A stretch of 6,482 nucleotides of DNA from an uncultured Clostridium sp. (lineage in GTDB: Bacteria > Bacillota_A > Clostridia > TANB77 > CAG-508), in NCBI GenBank assembly GCA_905200315.1, contig CAJKKA010000092.1:1-6482 (forward strand). Direction: 5' to 3'. Both the position numbers and the translations under genes were made by a program. How positions within the stretch are numbered: the first letter of the stretch is position 1; each line of letters begins with the position of its first letter. Below, piece after piece: positions 1 to 5,346 of the stretch. The notes under the pieces were generated by a model that saw nothing but the letters and a program-made list of their open reading frames with translations, made no database searches and had not been told where the DNA came from.

Positions 1-54
1 CGGTGAGATCGGCGATGAATTCCTCTCCGGCCTCGGCGCGATGGACCTCCGGGG
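1..54. other. GC-rich foreign segment at the left end (probable chimeric join)
   Basis: This stretch is rich in G and C, with repeated CGG, GGC and CCGG words. From about base 55 onward the sequence abruptly becomes A/T-rich like the rest of the window. The - strand is open throughout in a frame starting with Ala-Pro-Glu-Val-His-Arg, which uses high-GC codons and could be part of a protein from a high-GC organism. No linking repeat, integrase or insertion-sequence end is visible at the boundary. The simplest reading is an assembly or cloning chimera and not a biological insertion; the exact breakpoint is uncertain by several bases. Confidence 0.75.
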
Positions 55-171
55 CTTATTCTTATGCTAAAAAATAAACAACCTGAATTTTGTGAGATAA
101 TTTCTAAGTCTTTTGATGCTAGTGATTTTAGTTATTTGGATGGGCTTGTGGAATGTGTTAGGGGTATTTAG
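55..171 (+). pseudogene. 3' fragment of an unrecognised protein gene, cut at the left junction
   Basis: An A/T-rich reading frame runs from the junction to a TAG at 169-171. It gives about 38 residues, ending in Tyr-Leu-Asp-Gly-Leu-Val-Glu-Cys-Val-Arg-Gly-Ile. Codon use matches the rest of the window. An ATG at 64 opens a 35-codon version, but no Shine-Dalgarno site precedes it, because the bases before it are the foreign segment. It is therefore better read as the C-terminus of a larger gene whose 5' part was lost at the join than as a small gene. I do not recognise the family. A loose inverted repeat (AAAGGACC at 194, GGTCTTTT at 249, then T-rich) could be its terminator, but the loop is long. 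Confidence 0.5.
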
Positions 172-354
172 ATTTTTATATATAAATAATATTAAAGGAC
201 CATTAATCAAATTTAGTATCTTTACCTTTTACTTCAAAATAGATTTTTGGTCTTTTTATTTTAGTTATTTTCTAAGTTACATAGAGTAACAATTTTATAT
301 TAATTATTCTCTTGGCTTTTTATAATTGGTTAAATCAACTACTTTTAACTCAGC
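172..354. other. A/T-rich intergenic stretch without a recognisable gene
   Basis: This noncoding stretch lies between the truncated left-end gene and the sigma factor terminator. It contains a loose inverted repeat (194-201 with 249-256) followed by T-rich sequence, and a short dyad GTTAC-ATAGA-GTAAC (276-290). I found no promoter, RNA gene or reading frame with a ribosome site here. Confidence 0.5.
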
Positions 355-381
355 AAAAAACACCCCAAAAAAATTGAGGTG
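355..381 (-). terminator. Rho-independent terminator of the sigma factor gene
   Basis: Read on the - strand, CACCTCAA and TTGGGGTG form an 8-bp stem with one G-U pair around a five-base T loop, followed directly by six T residues. It lies 12 bases past the stop codon of the sigma factor gene. On the + strand no T tract follows, so it should act only on - strand transcription. Confidence 0.85.
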
Positions 382-393
382 CATACATCTACT

Positions 394-1314
394 CTAACAT
401 ATATCGTAATAATAATCCAAAAGCTTGTTAGATCTGCTTGGATGAGCCAGTTTTCTCAACGCCTTTTTCTCGATTTGTCTCGCTCTTTCTCTTGTAACAT
501 TAAATGCTCTGCCGACTTCTTCTAGTGTTTTTTTCTCACCATCGCCAAGCCCAAATCTTAGTTTTATTACTCCTTTTTCTCTTTCGCTCAATGTATCTAA
601 TAAGTATTCTATTTGGTCTTTTAGAAGTGCTCTTGTGACTATTTCTTCTGGTGAGTGTGCTTCTTTGTCTGGTATTACTTGTTCTAATTCTGTGTCATCT
701 TCTTGTCCAATTGTTGATTCTATTGATTGTGGTCTTTGTGATATTCTTATGACTTGGACTACTTTTTCTACTGGTATATGCATTCTTTTTGCGATTTCTT
801 CTGGTTTAGGTTCACGTCCTAACTCTTTTGCTAGTTGTGATGATATTGTAGATACTTTATTTATTTTTTCTACCATGTGAACGGGTACTCTTATTGTTCT
901 CGATTGATCTGCTATGGCACGAGTTATTCCCTGTTTAATCCACCATGTTGCATATGTGCTAAATTTAAATCCTTTTGTATAGTCAAATTTCTCTGCTGCC
1001 CTTATAAGACCTAGTGTTCCTTCTTGAATCAAATCTAACATAGCCATCTCTTTTCTTGCATATTTCCTAGCTATGCTTACAACTAACCTAAGATTTGATT
1101 CTACTAATATTTTTTTTGCTACTTCATCTCCTTCACAAATCCTCTTTGCAATATCTAATTCTTCTTGTCTACTCAAGAGTGGTATTTTTCCTATTTCCTT
1201 TAAATAAATTTTCATCGAATCATCTAAGTTGACGAGGTTATTAGAGTTGCCTTCTAGCGAAATATCAGATTCCTTCACCTTATTTATTCCTATCGAATTG
1301 TTATTTAGCATCAT
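394..1314 (-). CDS. RNA polymerase sigma-70 factor, SigA/RpoD type, lacking region 1.1
   Basis: This 306-residue sigma factor directs RNA polymerase to promoters. Region 1.2 is at about residues 31-60 ([18 protein letters not shown]). Region 2 is at about 74-147, with the core-binding DLIQEG segment and the [14 protein letters not shown] helix. Region 3 is at about 148-220. Region 4 is at about 236-295 and ends in the [13 protein letters not shown] and the HPSRS tail. Q128 and T131, which correspond to the -10-reading residues of the primary sigma, are kept, as are the region 4.2 -35-reading residues, so ordinary TTGACA/TATAAT promoters are the expected targets. Housekeeping SigA is usually about 370 residues; this one has only about 30 residues before region 1.2, so the acidic region 1.1 is missing. 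That fits a second, group 2-like sigma or a short primary sigma. The start is an ATG-ATG pair preceded by AAGGGGGG six bases upstream. A terminator follows the gene. Which sigma class it belongs to is an inference. Confidence 0.93.
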   Translation of the reverse strand: MMLNNNSIGINKVKESDISLEGNSNNLVNLDDSMKIYLKEIGKIPLLSRQEELDIAKRICEGDEVAKKILVESNLRLVVSIARKYARKEMAMLDLIQEGTLGLIRAAEKFDYTKGFKFSTYATWWIKQGITRAIADQSRTIRVPVHMVEKINKVSTISSQLAKELGREPKPEEIAKRMHIPVEKVVQVIRISQRPQSIESTIGQEDDTELEQVIPDKEAHSPEEIVTRALLKDQIEYLLDTLSEREKGVIKLRFGLGDGEKKTLEEVGRAFNVTRERARQIEKKALRKLAHPSRSNKLLDYYYDIC

Positions 1315-1345
1315 ATATTGCCCCCCTTGTTAATAATTTACTTAT

Positions 1346-1366
1346 TTATATACATTTTGTATATAA
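1346..1366. promoter_or_regulatory. Operator-like dyad upstream of the sigma factor gene
   Basis: TTATATAC and GTATATAA form a perfect 8-bp inverted repeat around ATTTT. It lies 18 bases ahead of the sigma factor Shine-Dalgarno site and 32 bases ahead of its start codon, where the promoter -10 region or transcript start would be expected. I could not assign a clear -35/-10 pair for the sigma gene. The size and symmetry fit a dimeric repressor site, but A/T-rich DNA produces such dyads by chance, so binding is an inference. Confidence 0.35.
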
Positions 1367-1370
1367 TCTA

Positions 1371-1392
1371 ATAAAATACTAATATTTTAGTA
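1371..1392 (-). terminator. Weak hairpin with T-rich tail behind the small gene
   Basis: On the - strand, TACTAA and TTAGTA pair around a four-base loop, followed by TTTTAT. It begins five bases after the TAA at 1398 that ends the longer, frameshifted version of the small gene, so it may be that gene's terminator. The stem is only 6 bp and A/T-rich, so it would be inefficient and may allow read-through into the sigma gene. Confidence 0.3.
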
Positions 1393-1465
1393 AAAAATTA
1401 ATAATGTGTGCCTTGAAATATTTTGATGTGCATTAATCGAAATTTATTAGTATTCTTATAATATT

Positions 1466-1549
1466 CTACATATTTTTTAAAAATCCTTCTAAATAATTTA
1501 TCTTTTGCTTTTTATCTACAGTAAATTCCATACTTAATCTATATATCAT
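1466..1549 (-). CDS. Very small hypothetical protein, 27 codons, possibly frameshifted (50 codons to 1398)
   Basis: An ATG at 1549 is preceded by a perfect GGAGG six bases upstream and by a good promoter (TTTACA, 17 bases, TAAAAT) giving a leader of about 24 bases. The product starts MIYRLSMEFTVDKKQK and stops at TAG (1466-1468) after 27 residues. Just before the stop, the codons TTA-AAA-AAT form the heptamer A AAA AAT, a recognised -1 slip sequence. In the -1 frame the reading continues Tyr-Val-Glu-Tyr-Tyr-Lys and then 20 more residues to TAA at 1398-1400, about 50 residues in all, ending just before a hairpin. Three readings remain: a true 27-residue protein, a programmed frameshift, or a gene broken by a one-base loss in the A6 run (real or a sequencing error). 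I see no signal peptide or known motif and do not recognise the family. It is divergent from a drug exporter and lies upstream of the sigma factor gene on the same strand. Confidence 0.55.
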   Translation of the reverse strand: MIYRLSMEFTVDKKQKINYLEGFLKNM

Positions 1550-1579
1550 ATTTTTCCTCCCAATTGTAAATTAATTCCT

Positions 1580-1608
1580 ATTTTATAATAAATCTTCACA
1601 TATGTAAA
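1580..1608 (-). promoter_or_regulatory. Promoter of the small - strand gene
   Basis: On the - strand, TTTACA (1608-1603) and TAAAAT (1585-1580) are separated by exactly 17 bases, and each matches the sigma-A consensus at five of six positions. The predicted transcript start near 1573 lies about 24 bases ahead of the ATG at 1549, with the GGAGG between them. Confidence 0.6.
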
Positions 1609-1619
1609 ATGAGATTTTA
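1605..1619. promoter_or_regulatory. Dyad between the divergent promoters (possible shared operator)
   Basis: TAAAAT and ATTTTA form a perfect inverted repeat around GAG. It overlaps the -35 box of the left-going promoter (1603-1608) and ends six bases before the -35 box of the exporter promoter (1625-1630). A protein bound here could control both promoters. This is placement-based inference; the half sites are A/T-only and short. Confidence 0.35.
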
Positions 1620-1624
1620 TATAT

Positions 1625-1654
1625 TTGACTTTACAAATCTTTTGGTACTATAAT
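1625..1654 (+). promoter_or_regulatory. Sigma-A-type promoter of the MFS exporter gene
   Basis: TTGACT (1625-1630) and a perfect TATAAT (1649-1654) are 18 bases apart. The predicted start of transcription near 1661 leaves a leader of only about 30 bases before the TTG start codon, with no room for a riboswitch or attenuator. Confidence 0.82.
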
Positions 1655-1675
1655 CATCTTAATCCCGTAGAATAT

Positions 1676-1694
1676 AAAGGGGGTGTATGCTTTG
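1676..1694 (+). promoter_or_regulatory. Ribosome binding site that fixes a TTG start for the exporter
   Basis: AAAGGGGG spans 1676-1683 and is followed by eight bases and then TTG (1692-1694). The upstream in-frame GTG uses the last G of the ribosome site itself, so it cannot be served by it. The out-of-frame ATG at 1687 meets a TGA after one codon. Confidence 0.7.
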
Positions 1695-3116
1695 AAAAAT
1701 TTTGATTTTGATGAGGAAACAATCTATAAAAACAGATGGATTATACAGTTTGTATTGATTGTCGTTCCTTTTATGGGAAGTTTAGATGCGAGTATTGTTA
1801 ATGTAGTTTTGCCATCTATAAAAAAGGACCTCGGCATAAACTTATCGCTTTCTAGTTTAATTGTGTCATCATATATTATAACTGTTGCAACTACGATTAT
1901 AATATTCGGAAAGTTGGGCGATTTAAAAGGAAAAGGCAGAGTTTTTTTATATGGAATAATCGTATTTATATTTGGCTCTTTTTTATGCAGCATTTCGCCG
2001 AATATAACTATATTAATTATTTCTAGAATTATACAAGGTATCGGTGCTTCGATTGTCATGGCTAATAATCAGGGGCTTACTGCAATCGTATTCCCACCTA
2101 ATGAAAGGGGACGCGCGCTTGGTCTTTCTGGATCTGCTGTTGCATTAGGTTCTATACTCGGCCCTGCTCTTGGAGGATTTATTATGACTTATCTAAGTTG
2201 GCATTTTATATTTTTAATAAATATTCCGATTGGACTTATTTCATTTATAGTTGGATATAAAACTCTTCCCGCTAGAAATTCTACTTCGGATGTAAAATTA
2301 GATAAATACGGTGCTTTTGTATTTTTTATATCTATATTTATATTGTTTTCATCGCTTTTAGTAAGTCAAGATATGGGATTTAGCAATTTATATGTAATTT
2401 TAGGTTTCTTCATTGGTTTTGTATTTTTATTTTTCTTTATAAGACTTGAAAAAAAATTGAAAGAACCTATGTTAAATCTAAATTTATTTAAGGTTAAATC
2501 GCTTTCATTCAATTTAGTTTGCGCATTTATTTATTATTTTATCTCAAGTTCTATAAATTTAATTATACCTTTTTATCTTAGTGACACTTTTAACTATTCA
2601 CAATCACAAATTTCAACTATTATTTTAGTCAACCCACTTATAATGTTTTTTATCGCACCTGTTAGTGGTTATTTGTCAGACAAAATTGGACCGAAAAAAG
2701 TCACACTTGCTGGATTATTTATAATTATTTGTTCTATGATTTTAATGATAAGACTTGACGAAAACTCACTTAAAGTATATATACTAGCATCTTTATGTGT
2801 ATTCGGTTTTGCAAGTGGCACATTTAACTCTCCTAATACTACATTAGTTATGAGCACAGTTAAAAGCGAATACTTGGGTATAACTGGAAGTATAAATTCA
2901 CTTATAAGAAATTTGGGAATGGCTTCTGGTACATCGATTTCGACATCAATTTTATACCATCAAATGAGCTCTCTTGCAGGACATAAGGTCGAAGATATAG
3001 TATCTTCTTATTTTGTATATGGTATGAAAAGTGTGTTTGTAGTCTTGCTTACTTTATCTATAACTGCATTTATATTATCTAATATAGATAAAAAGTTGGA
3101 TTTTGATAAAAATTAA
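1692..3116 (+). CDS. MFS drug exporter, DHA2 family (14 helices, EmrB/QacA type)
   Basis: This is a cytoplasmic-membrane transporter of the DHA2 drug:proton antiporter family, which typically expels toxic organic compounds; the substrate cannot be read from sequence. With a TTG start at 1692 it has 474 residues, usual for a 14-helix member. The family motif LDASIVNVVLP is at residues 31-41 in helix 1, motif A (GKLGDLKGKGR) at 73-83, the antiporter motif C ending GSILGPALGG at 153-162, and WHFIFLINIPIG at 170-181, a DHA2 hallmark. A second motif A-like loop (SGYLSDKIGPKK) is at 325-336. The frame also offers GTG at 1683, but that codon overlaps the AAAGGGGG ribosome site (1676-1683); TTG at 1692 lies eight bases downstream of it, which is the normal spacing. 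The gene has its own strong promoter, stands alone, and ends against a convergent Nudix gene. No TetR or MarR regulator gene is adjacent. Confidence 0.92.
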   Translation: MKNFDFDEETIYKNRWIIQFVLIVVPFMGSLDASIVNVVLPSIKKDLGINLSLSSLIVSSYIITVATTIIIFGKLGDLKGKGRVFLYGIIVFIFGSFLCSISPNITILIISRIIQGIGASIVMANNQGLTAIVFPPNERGRALGLSGSAVALGSILGPALGGFIMTYLSWHFIFLINIPIGLISFIVGYKTLPARNSTSDVKLDKYGAFVFFISIFILFSSLLVSQDMGFSNLYVILGFFIGFVFLFFFIRLEKKLKEPMLNLNLFKVKSLSFNLVCAFIYYFISSSINLIIPFYLSDTFNYSQSQISTIILVNPLIMFFIAPVSGYLSDKIGPKKVTLAGLFIIICSMILMIRLDENSLKVYILASLCVFGFASGTFNSPNTTLVMSTVKSEYLGITGSINSLIRNLGMASGTSISTSILYHQMSSLAGHKVEDIVSSYFVYGMKSVFVVLLTLSITAFILSNIDKKLDFDKN

Positions 3117-3119
3117 TTA

Positions 3120-3157
3120 CCTAAAAAATCGGAGCTATTTGTAGCTCCGCCTTTAGG
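3120..3157 (-). terminator. Terminator between convergent exporter and Nudix genes
   Basis: CGGAGCTA and TAGCTCCG form a perfect 8-bp G/C-rich stem around a four-base loop (3130-3149). On the - strand it is followed by ATTTTTT, a classic terminator for the Nudix gene, whose stop codon is at 3153-3155. Outer bases CCTAAA (3120-3125) and TTTAGG (3152-3157) can extend the pairing. On the + strand the exporter stop lies only four bases before the element, but the T run there is just three bases, so termination in that direction is less certain. Confidence 0.85.
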
Positions 3158-3659
3158 CTTCTAAATTATCTATAATATCTAGTAATTCATATATTTCTTC
3201 ATACTCACACATAATTCCTTCTTTTAACATATTTCTAAATTCATTTGTATTTACAAATTTAGCTCTTGCAACTTCTTCCTCTTGTAAAACTAACTCATCT
3301 AGATTTACATCTTTTCTTATGAAATATATATCCCAAATCATGCCTAATCTATTTTTCATAAATGATTTTACTAATTTACATTCATCTTTATCTATATGAA
3401 TTCCTAATTCTTCTCTAAATTCTCTTACACAGCCTTCTCTTGTATTTTCTCCAGATATAATTCTTCCTGTTGTAAGGGCCCACATTCCCGGCAAAAGTTG
3501 ACACTTGTTTGACCTTTGTTGGACAAGTATTTGTTTATTTGAATTTATAATCCAACCTTCTGTAGCTAGATGATATTCATCTTCTCCCCATTTTTCATAT
3601 TTACCTTTTTTTCTTCCTGTAAAGTGACCATCTTTATCATAAATATCCCAATACTCCAT
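3153..3659 (-). CDS. Nudix hydrolase (NTP/NDP-X pyrophosphatase family)
   Basis: This 168-residue soluble enzyme should cleave a nucleoside diphosphate linked to another group; the substrate is not readable from sequence. The full Nudix box is at residues 65-87: G65, E71, R79-E80, E83-E84 and G86-I87, matching GX5EX7REUXEEXGU with all metal-binding glutamates in place. The N-terminus, MEYWDIYDKDG followed by a basic stretch and WIINSNKQILVQQRS, is typical of the subgroup resembling isopentenyl-diphosphate isomerase (YfcD-like). AAAGGAGT lies about seven bases before the ATG and supports this start. It lies about 80 bases downstream of xpt on the same strand, beyond a hairpin, and an A/T-rich TATAAT-like hexamer (3704-3699) may give it its own promoter. 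Its link to xpt through nucleotide metabolism is an inference. Confidence 0.9.
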   Translation of the reverse strand: MEYWDIYDKDGHFTGRKKGKYEKWGEDEYHLATEGWIINSNKQILVQQRSNKCQLLPGMWALTTGRIISGENTREGCVREFREELGIHIDKDECKLVKSFMKNRLGMIWDIYFIRKDVNLDELVLQEEEVARAKFVNTNEFRNMLKEGIMCEYEEIYELLDIIDNLEA

Positions 3660-3708
3660 AATTTTACTCCTTTAAATAAACTAAAAACTTTACTTTATAT
3701 TATAATAA

Positions 3709-3732
3709 AGGACTATTCAAATGAACAGTCCT
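3709..3732 (-). terminator. Terminator-like hairpin downstream of xpt
   Basis: On the - strand AGGACTGTTC pairs with GAATAGTCCT over 10 bp, one of them G-U, around ATTT, and is followed by TTATTATAAT. It begins seven bases after the xpt stop codon. The tail is T-rich but interrupted, so some transcripts may read through into the Nudix gene. Confidence 0.7.
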
Positions 3733-3739
3733 AAAAAAT

Positions 3740-4318
3740 CTATGCTTCTTCTACAAATTCAATAACACCTTTATCAAGTCTTGATATTCTTGCAAGAGAA
3801 TATACATCAAATCCTCTATCATCAAGTTTTTTACGACCAGGTTGGAATGATTTTTCGATTACTATACCTATTCCTGAAACAGTAGCTCCTGCTTCTTCGA
3901 TTAATCTTATACCACCTTGTGCTGCTTCTCCATTTGCTAAGAAATCGTCTATTAATAATATTTTATCATCTTTATCTATGTATTTTTTAGATAAAGTAAG
4001 TTCATAACTAGTTCCTTTAGTAAATGATGTTACTTTTGTTTGATAAACCTCTCCGTTTAATATTTTTGATTGTTGCTTTTTAAGTATAACCATTGGTACA
4101 TCTAATTTTATAGCTGCCATAACTGCTGGAGCTATTCCAGAACTCTCTATAGTAAAGACTTTTGTTATGCCTCTATCCTCAAAATAATTTGCAAATTCTT
4201 CTCCTATTTTTTGCATAAGTAAAGGATCTACCTGATGATTTAAAAAACCATCCACTTTAAGGACAGTCTCATTTAAAGCAGTTCCTTCTTTAAGTATTTT
4301 TTCCTGTAATTCTTTCAA
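3740..4318 (-). CDS. xpt: Xanthine phosphoribosyltransferase
   Basis: Xpt is a cytoplasmic purine-salvage enzyme that joins xanthine to PRPP to give XMP, which then feeds GMP synthesis. The PRPP-binding motif [13 protein letters not shown] is at residues 121-133, the characteristic FLNHQVDP at 25-32, and [11 protein letters not shown] and [12 protein letters not shown] are also typical of Xpt. With a TTG start at 4318 the protein has 192 residues and begins [12 protein letters not shown], which lines up from residue 1 with the B. subtilis Xpt N-terminus as I recall it. An in-frame GTG at 4327 would add three residues, but it forms part of the Shine-Dalgarno sequence GAGGTGA. Its promoter is at 4365-4393 and gives a leader of about 40 bases, too short for a purine riboswitch. 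No pbuX-type transporter gene follows, unlike the B. subtilis xpt-pbuX operon; a Nudix gene follows instead. Confidence 0.95.
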   Translation of the reverse strand: MKELQEKILKEGTALNETVLKVDGFLNHQVDPLLMQKIGEEFANYFEDRGITKVFTIESSGIAPAVMAAIKLDVPMVILKKQQSKILNGEVYQTKVTSFTKGTSYELTLSKKYIDKDDKILLIDDFLANGEAAQGGIRLIEEAGATVSGIGIVIEKSFQPGRKKLDDRGFDVYSLARISRLDKGVIEFVEEA

Positions 4319-4330
4319 GTTTGTCACCTC
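4316..4330 (-). promoter_or_regulatory. Ribosome binding site that fixes a TTG start for xpt
   Basis: GAGGTGA (4330-4324) matches seven bases of the Shine-Dalgarno sequence. TTG at 4318-4316 follows after five bases, whereas the GTG at 4327-4325 is inside the site. Confidence 0.7.
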
Positions 4331-4364
4331 ATCTATTTTTTTAAAAGTTTAAAAGTATTAGATA

Positions 4365-4393
4365 ATTATACCATAATATATTTTCAATGTACA
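4365..4393 (-). promoter_or_regulatory. Promoter of xpt with an extended -10
   Basis: On the - strand TGTACA (4393-4388) and a perfect TATAAT (4370-4365) are separated by 17 bases. The bases just before the -10 are TGG, so the box reads TGGTATAAT, an extended -10 that compensates for the poorer -35. Transcription should begin near 4358. Confidence 0.7.
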
Positions 4394-4442
4394 TAATACA
4401 AATTTAATACACAAAAATTCAAGTTATTAAACATAGAAAATT

Positions 4443-4477
4443 ATTAATAAACAATATTTTTTTATTGATAAACGATA
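4443..4477. repeat. Tandem 14-bp direct repeat spaced 21 bp, upstream of the DUF2975 promoter
   Basis: ATTAATAAACAATA (4443-4456) and ATTGATAAACGATA (4464-4477) match at 12 of 14 positions, differing only by A/G changes. Their starts are 21 bp apart, two helical turns, so both lie on the same DNA face. The second copy ends eight bases before the -35 box at 4486. A weaker third AAAC element starts at 4429, 20 bp before the equivalent AAAC in copy one. This layout fits a regulator binding site; the protein is unknown, and the regulator encoded at 5090 is one candidate. Confidence 0.45.
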
Positions 4478-4485
4478 AGTAATTA

Positions 4486-4514
4486 TTGACGTATTGTATC
4501 TTTTTTGTTATTAT
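4486..4514 (+). promoter_or_regulatory. Promoter of the DUF2975-XRE operon
   Basis: TTGACG (4486-4491) and TATTAT (4509-4514) are separated by exactly 17 bases, each one base from consensus. The predicted transcript start near 4521 gives a leader of about 60 A/T-rich bases without an obvious stable fold. Confidence 0.7.
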
Positions 4515-4583
4515 TAATTCATACATAATCATTAAATTAGTAAATAAATATATTATTTTCAATTTAAAACACTGGAGGTTGTT

Positions 4584-5063
4584 ATGAAACAAAGTGAATT
4601 AGCAAAATCATTAAAATTATTTATAGGATTGACCTGTATAATACTAGCAATTTGTGCATTTGTCATTATCCCAAAAGTAGGAAAAGATATAATACTAGAA
4701 AGTCCGGAGTATTCTTACCTTTACTACCCATTTTTAGTATTTATATGGATTACAATAATACCTTTTTATGCAGCATTATTTGAAGGTTGGAAAATTTCAA
4801 ATGAAATAAATAAAGACAATTCTTTTTCTAAGAAAAATATGGATTCTTTAAATAGAATAAGAAAATATGCACTATCTGAATGTTTTTTATATTTTGTAGG
4901 AGCTTTAATTTTATTATATTTTAATTTGCTACATTTAAGCATTTTAATTATAATATTATTTGTAATCTTTATAGCTATGTGTATTTCAGTATTTACAGCT
5001 GTACTTGCACACCTTGTACAAAAGGCTTATGATTTAAAAAATGAAAATGATCTTACAATATAA
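4584..5063 (+). CDS. DUF2975 family membrane protein (YoaS-like)
   Basis: This 159-residue integral membrane protein has four hydrophobic segments at about 11-30, 47-67, 96-115 and 117-143. A short charged loop with the family-like NSFSKKN lies between helices two and three, and the C-terminus LKNENDLTI is typical of DUF2975. Its molecular function is not known. GGAGG lies six bases ahead of the ATG. The next gene, 26 bases downstream on the same strand, encodes a small Cro/CI-type regulator. DUF2975 proteins are commonly paired this way, as in B. subtilis yoaS-yozG, so the pair probably works as a membrane component plus DNA-binding partner. That functional coupling is inferred from conserved context, not shown. 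The operon has its own promoter and a tandem repeat upstream of it. Confidence 0.88.
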   Translation: MKQSELAKSLKLFIGLTCIILAICAFVIIPKVGKDIILESPEYSYLYYPFLVFIWITIIPFYAALFEGWKISNEINKDNSFSKKNMDSLNRIRKYALSECFLYFVGALILLYFNLLHLSILIIILFVIFIAMCISVFTAVLAHLVQKAYDLKNENDLTI

Positions 5064-5089
5064 ATTGTATAAAATATAGAGGTGATCTT

Positions 5090-5302
5090 ATGAGTATAAG
5101 AATTAATTTAGATGTTGTTCTTGCTAAAAAGAAAATGAGTGTAACGGAGCTTTCTGAAAAAGTTGGAATAACTATGGCCAATATTTCAATCTTGAAAAAT
5201 GGCAAGGCAAAAGCAATACGCTTTACAACACTAGATAAAATATGTGAAGTTTTAGAATGTCAACCTGGCGACATTTTAGAATACACGAAAGATGATAAAT
5301 AA
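5090..5302 (+). CDS. Small Cro/CI (XRE) family transcriptional regulator, YozG-like
   Basis: This 70-residue protein is almost entirely one helix-turn-helix domain of the Cro/CI type. The helices run through MSVTELSEKVGIT (about 16-28), the recognition helix MANISILKNGKAKAIRF (about 29-45), and TLDKICEVLECQPGDILEY (about 47-65). It has no ligand or dimerisation domain beyond this. GAGGTGAT lies about five bases before the ATG. It follows the DUF2975 gene in the same transcript and ends directly before a strong terminator. Small regulators of this kind are usual partners of DUF2975 genes and often act on their own operon; the tandem repeat at 4443-4477 is a plausible but untested target. Confidence 0.92.
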   Translation: MSIRINLDVVLAKKKMSVTELSEKVGITMANISILKNGKAKAIRFTTLDKICEVLECQPGDILEYTKDDK

Positions 5303-5337
5303 TAAAGTGATAGAACTAATCTATCACTTTATTTTTT
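5301..5337 (+). terminator. Strong bidirectional terminator between XRE and MutS-family genes
   Basis: AATAAAGTGATAGA and TCTATCACTTTATT form a perfect 14-bp stem around ACTAA, followed on the + strand by a six-base T run. The stem overlaps the last two bases of the regulator stop codon. On the - strand the stem is followed by ATTTATC, so it probably also ends the convergent MutS-family transcript, whose stop codon lies just beyond at 5347. Confidence 0.9.
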
Positions 5338-5346
5338 ATATTCTCT

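Noticed and set aside
64..171. A 35-codon gene starting at ATG 64
   Set aside because: There is no ribosome site, and the upstream bases are foreign GC-rich sequence; a truncated C-terminus explains it better.
194..256. Inverted repeat AAAGGACC / GGTCTTTT as a terminator for the left-end gene
   Set aside because: The loop would be 47 bases with no stable inner fold, so it is too weak to list as a feature.
635..880. An 81-codon + strand frame opposite the sigma factor gene
   Set aside because: It is antisense to a clearly conserved sigma-70 gene, has no ribosome site, and its Ser/Cys-rich product is the usual shadow of that gene.
1724..2059. A 111-codon - strand frame inside the exporter gene
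   Set aside because: It is antisense to conserved membrane helices of the exporter, and its composition is the complement of hydrophobic codons; no promoter or ribosome site is seen.
2669..2857. A 62-codon - strand frame inside the exporter gene
   Set aside because: It is a shadow of conserved coding sequence without a start signal.
4328..4583. A purine riboswitch or other structured RNA leader in the xpt/DUF2975 gap
   Set aside because: No aptamer core sequence was found on the - strand, and the predicted leaders are short and A/T-rich; only promoters and repeats could be supported.
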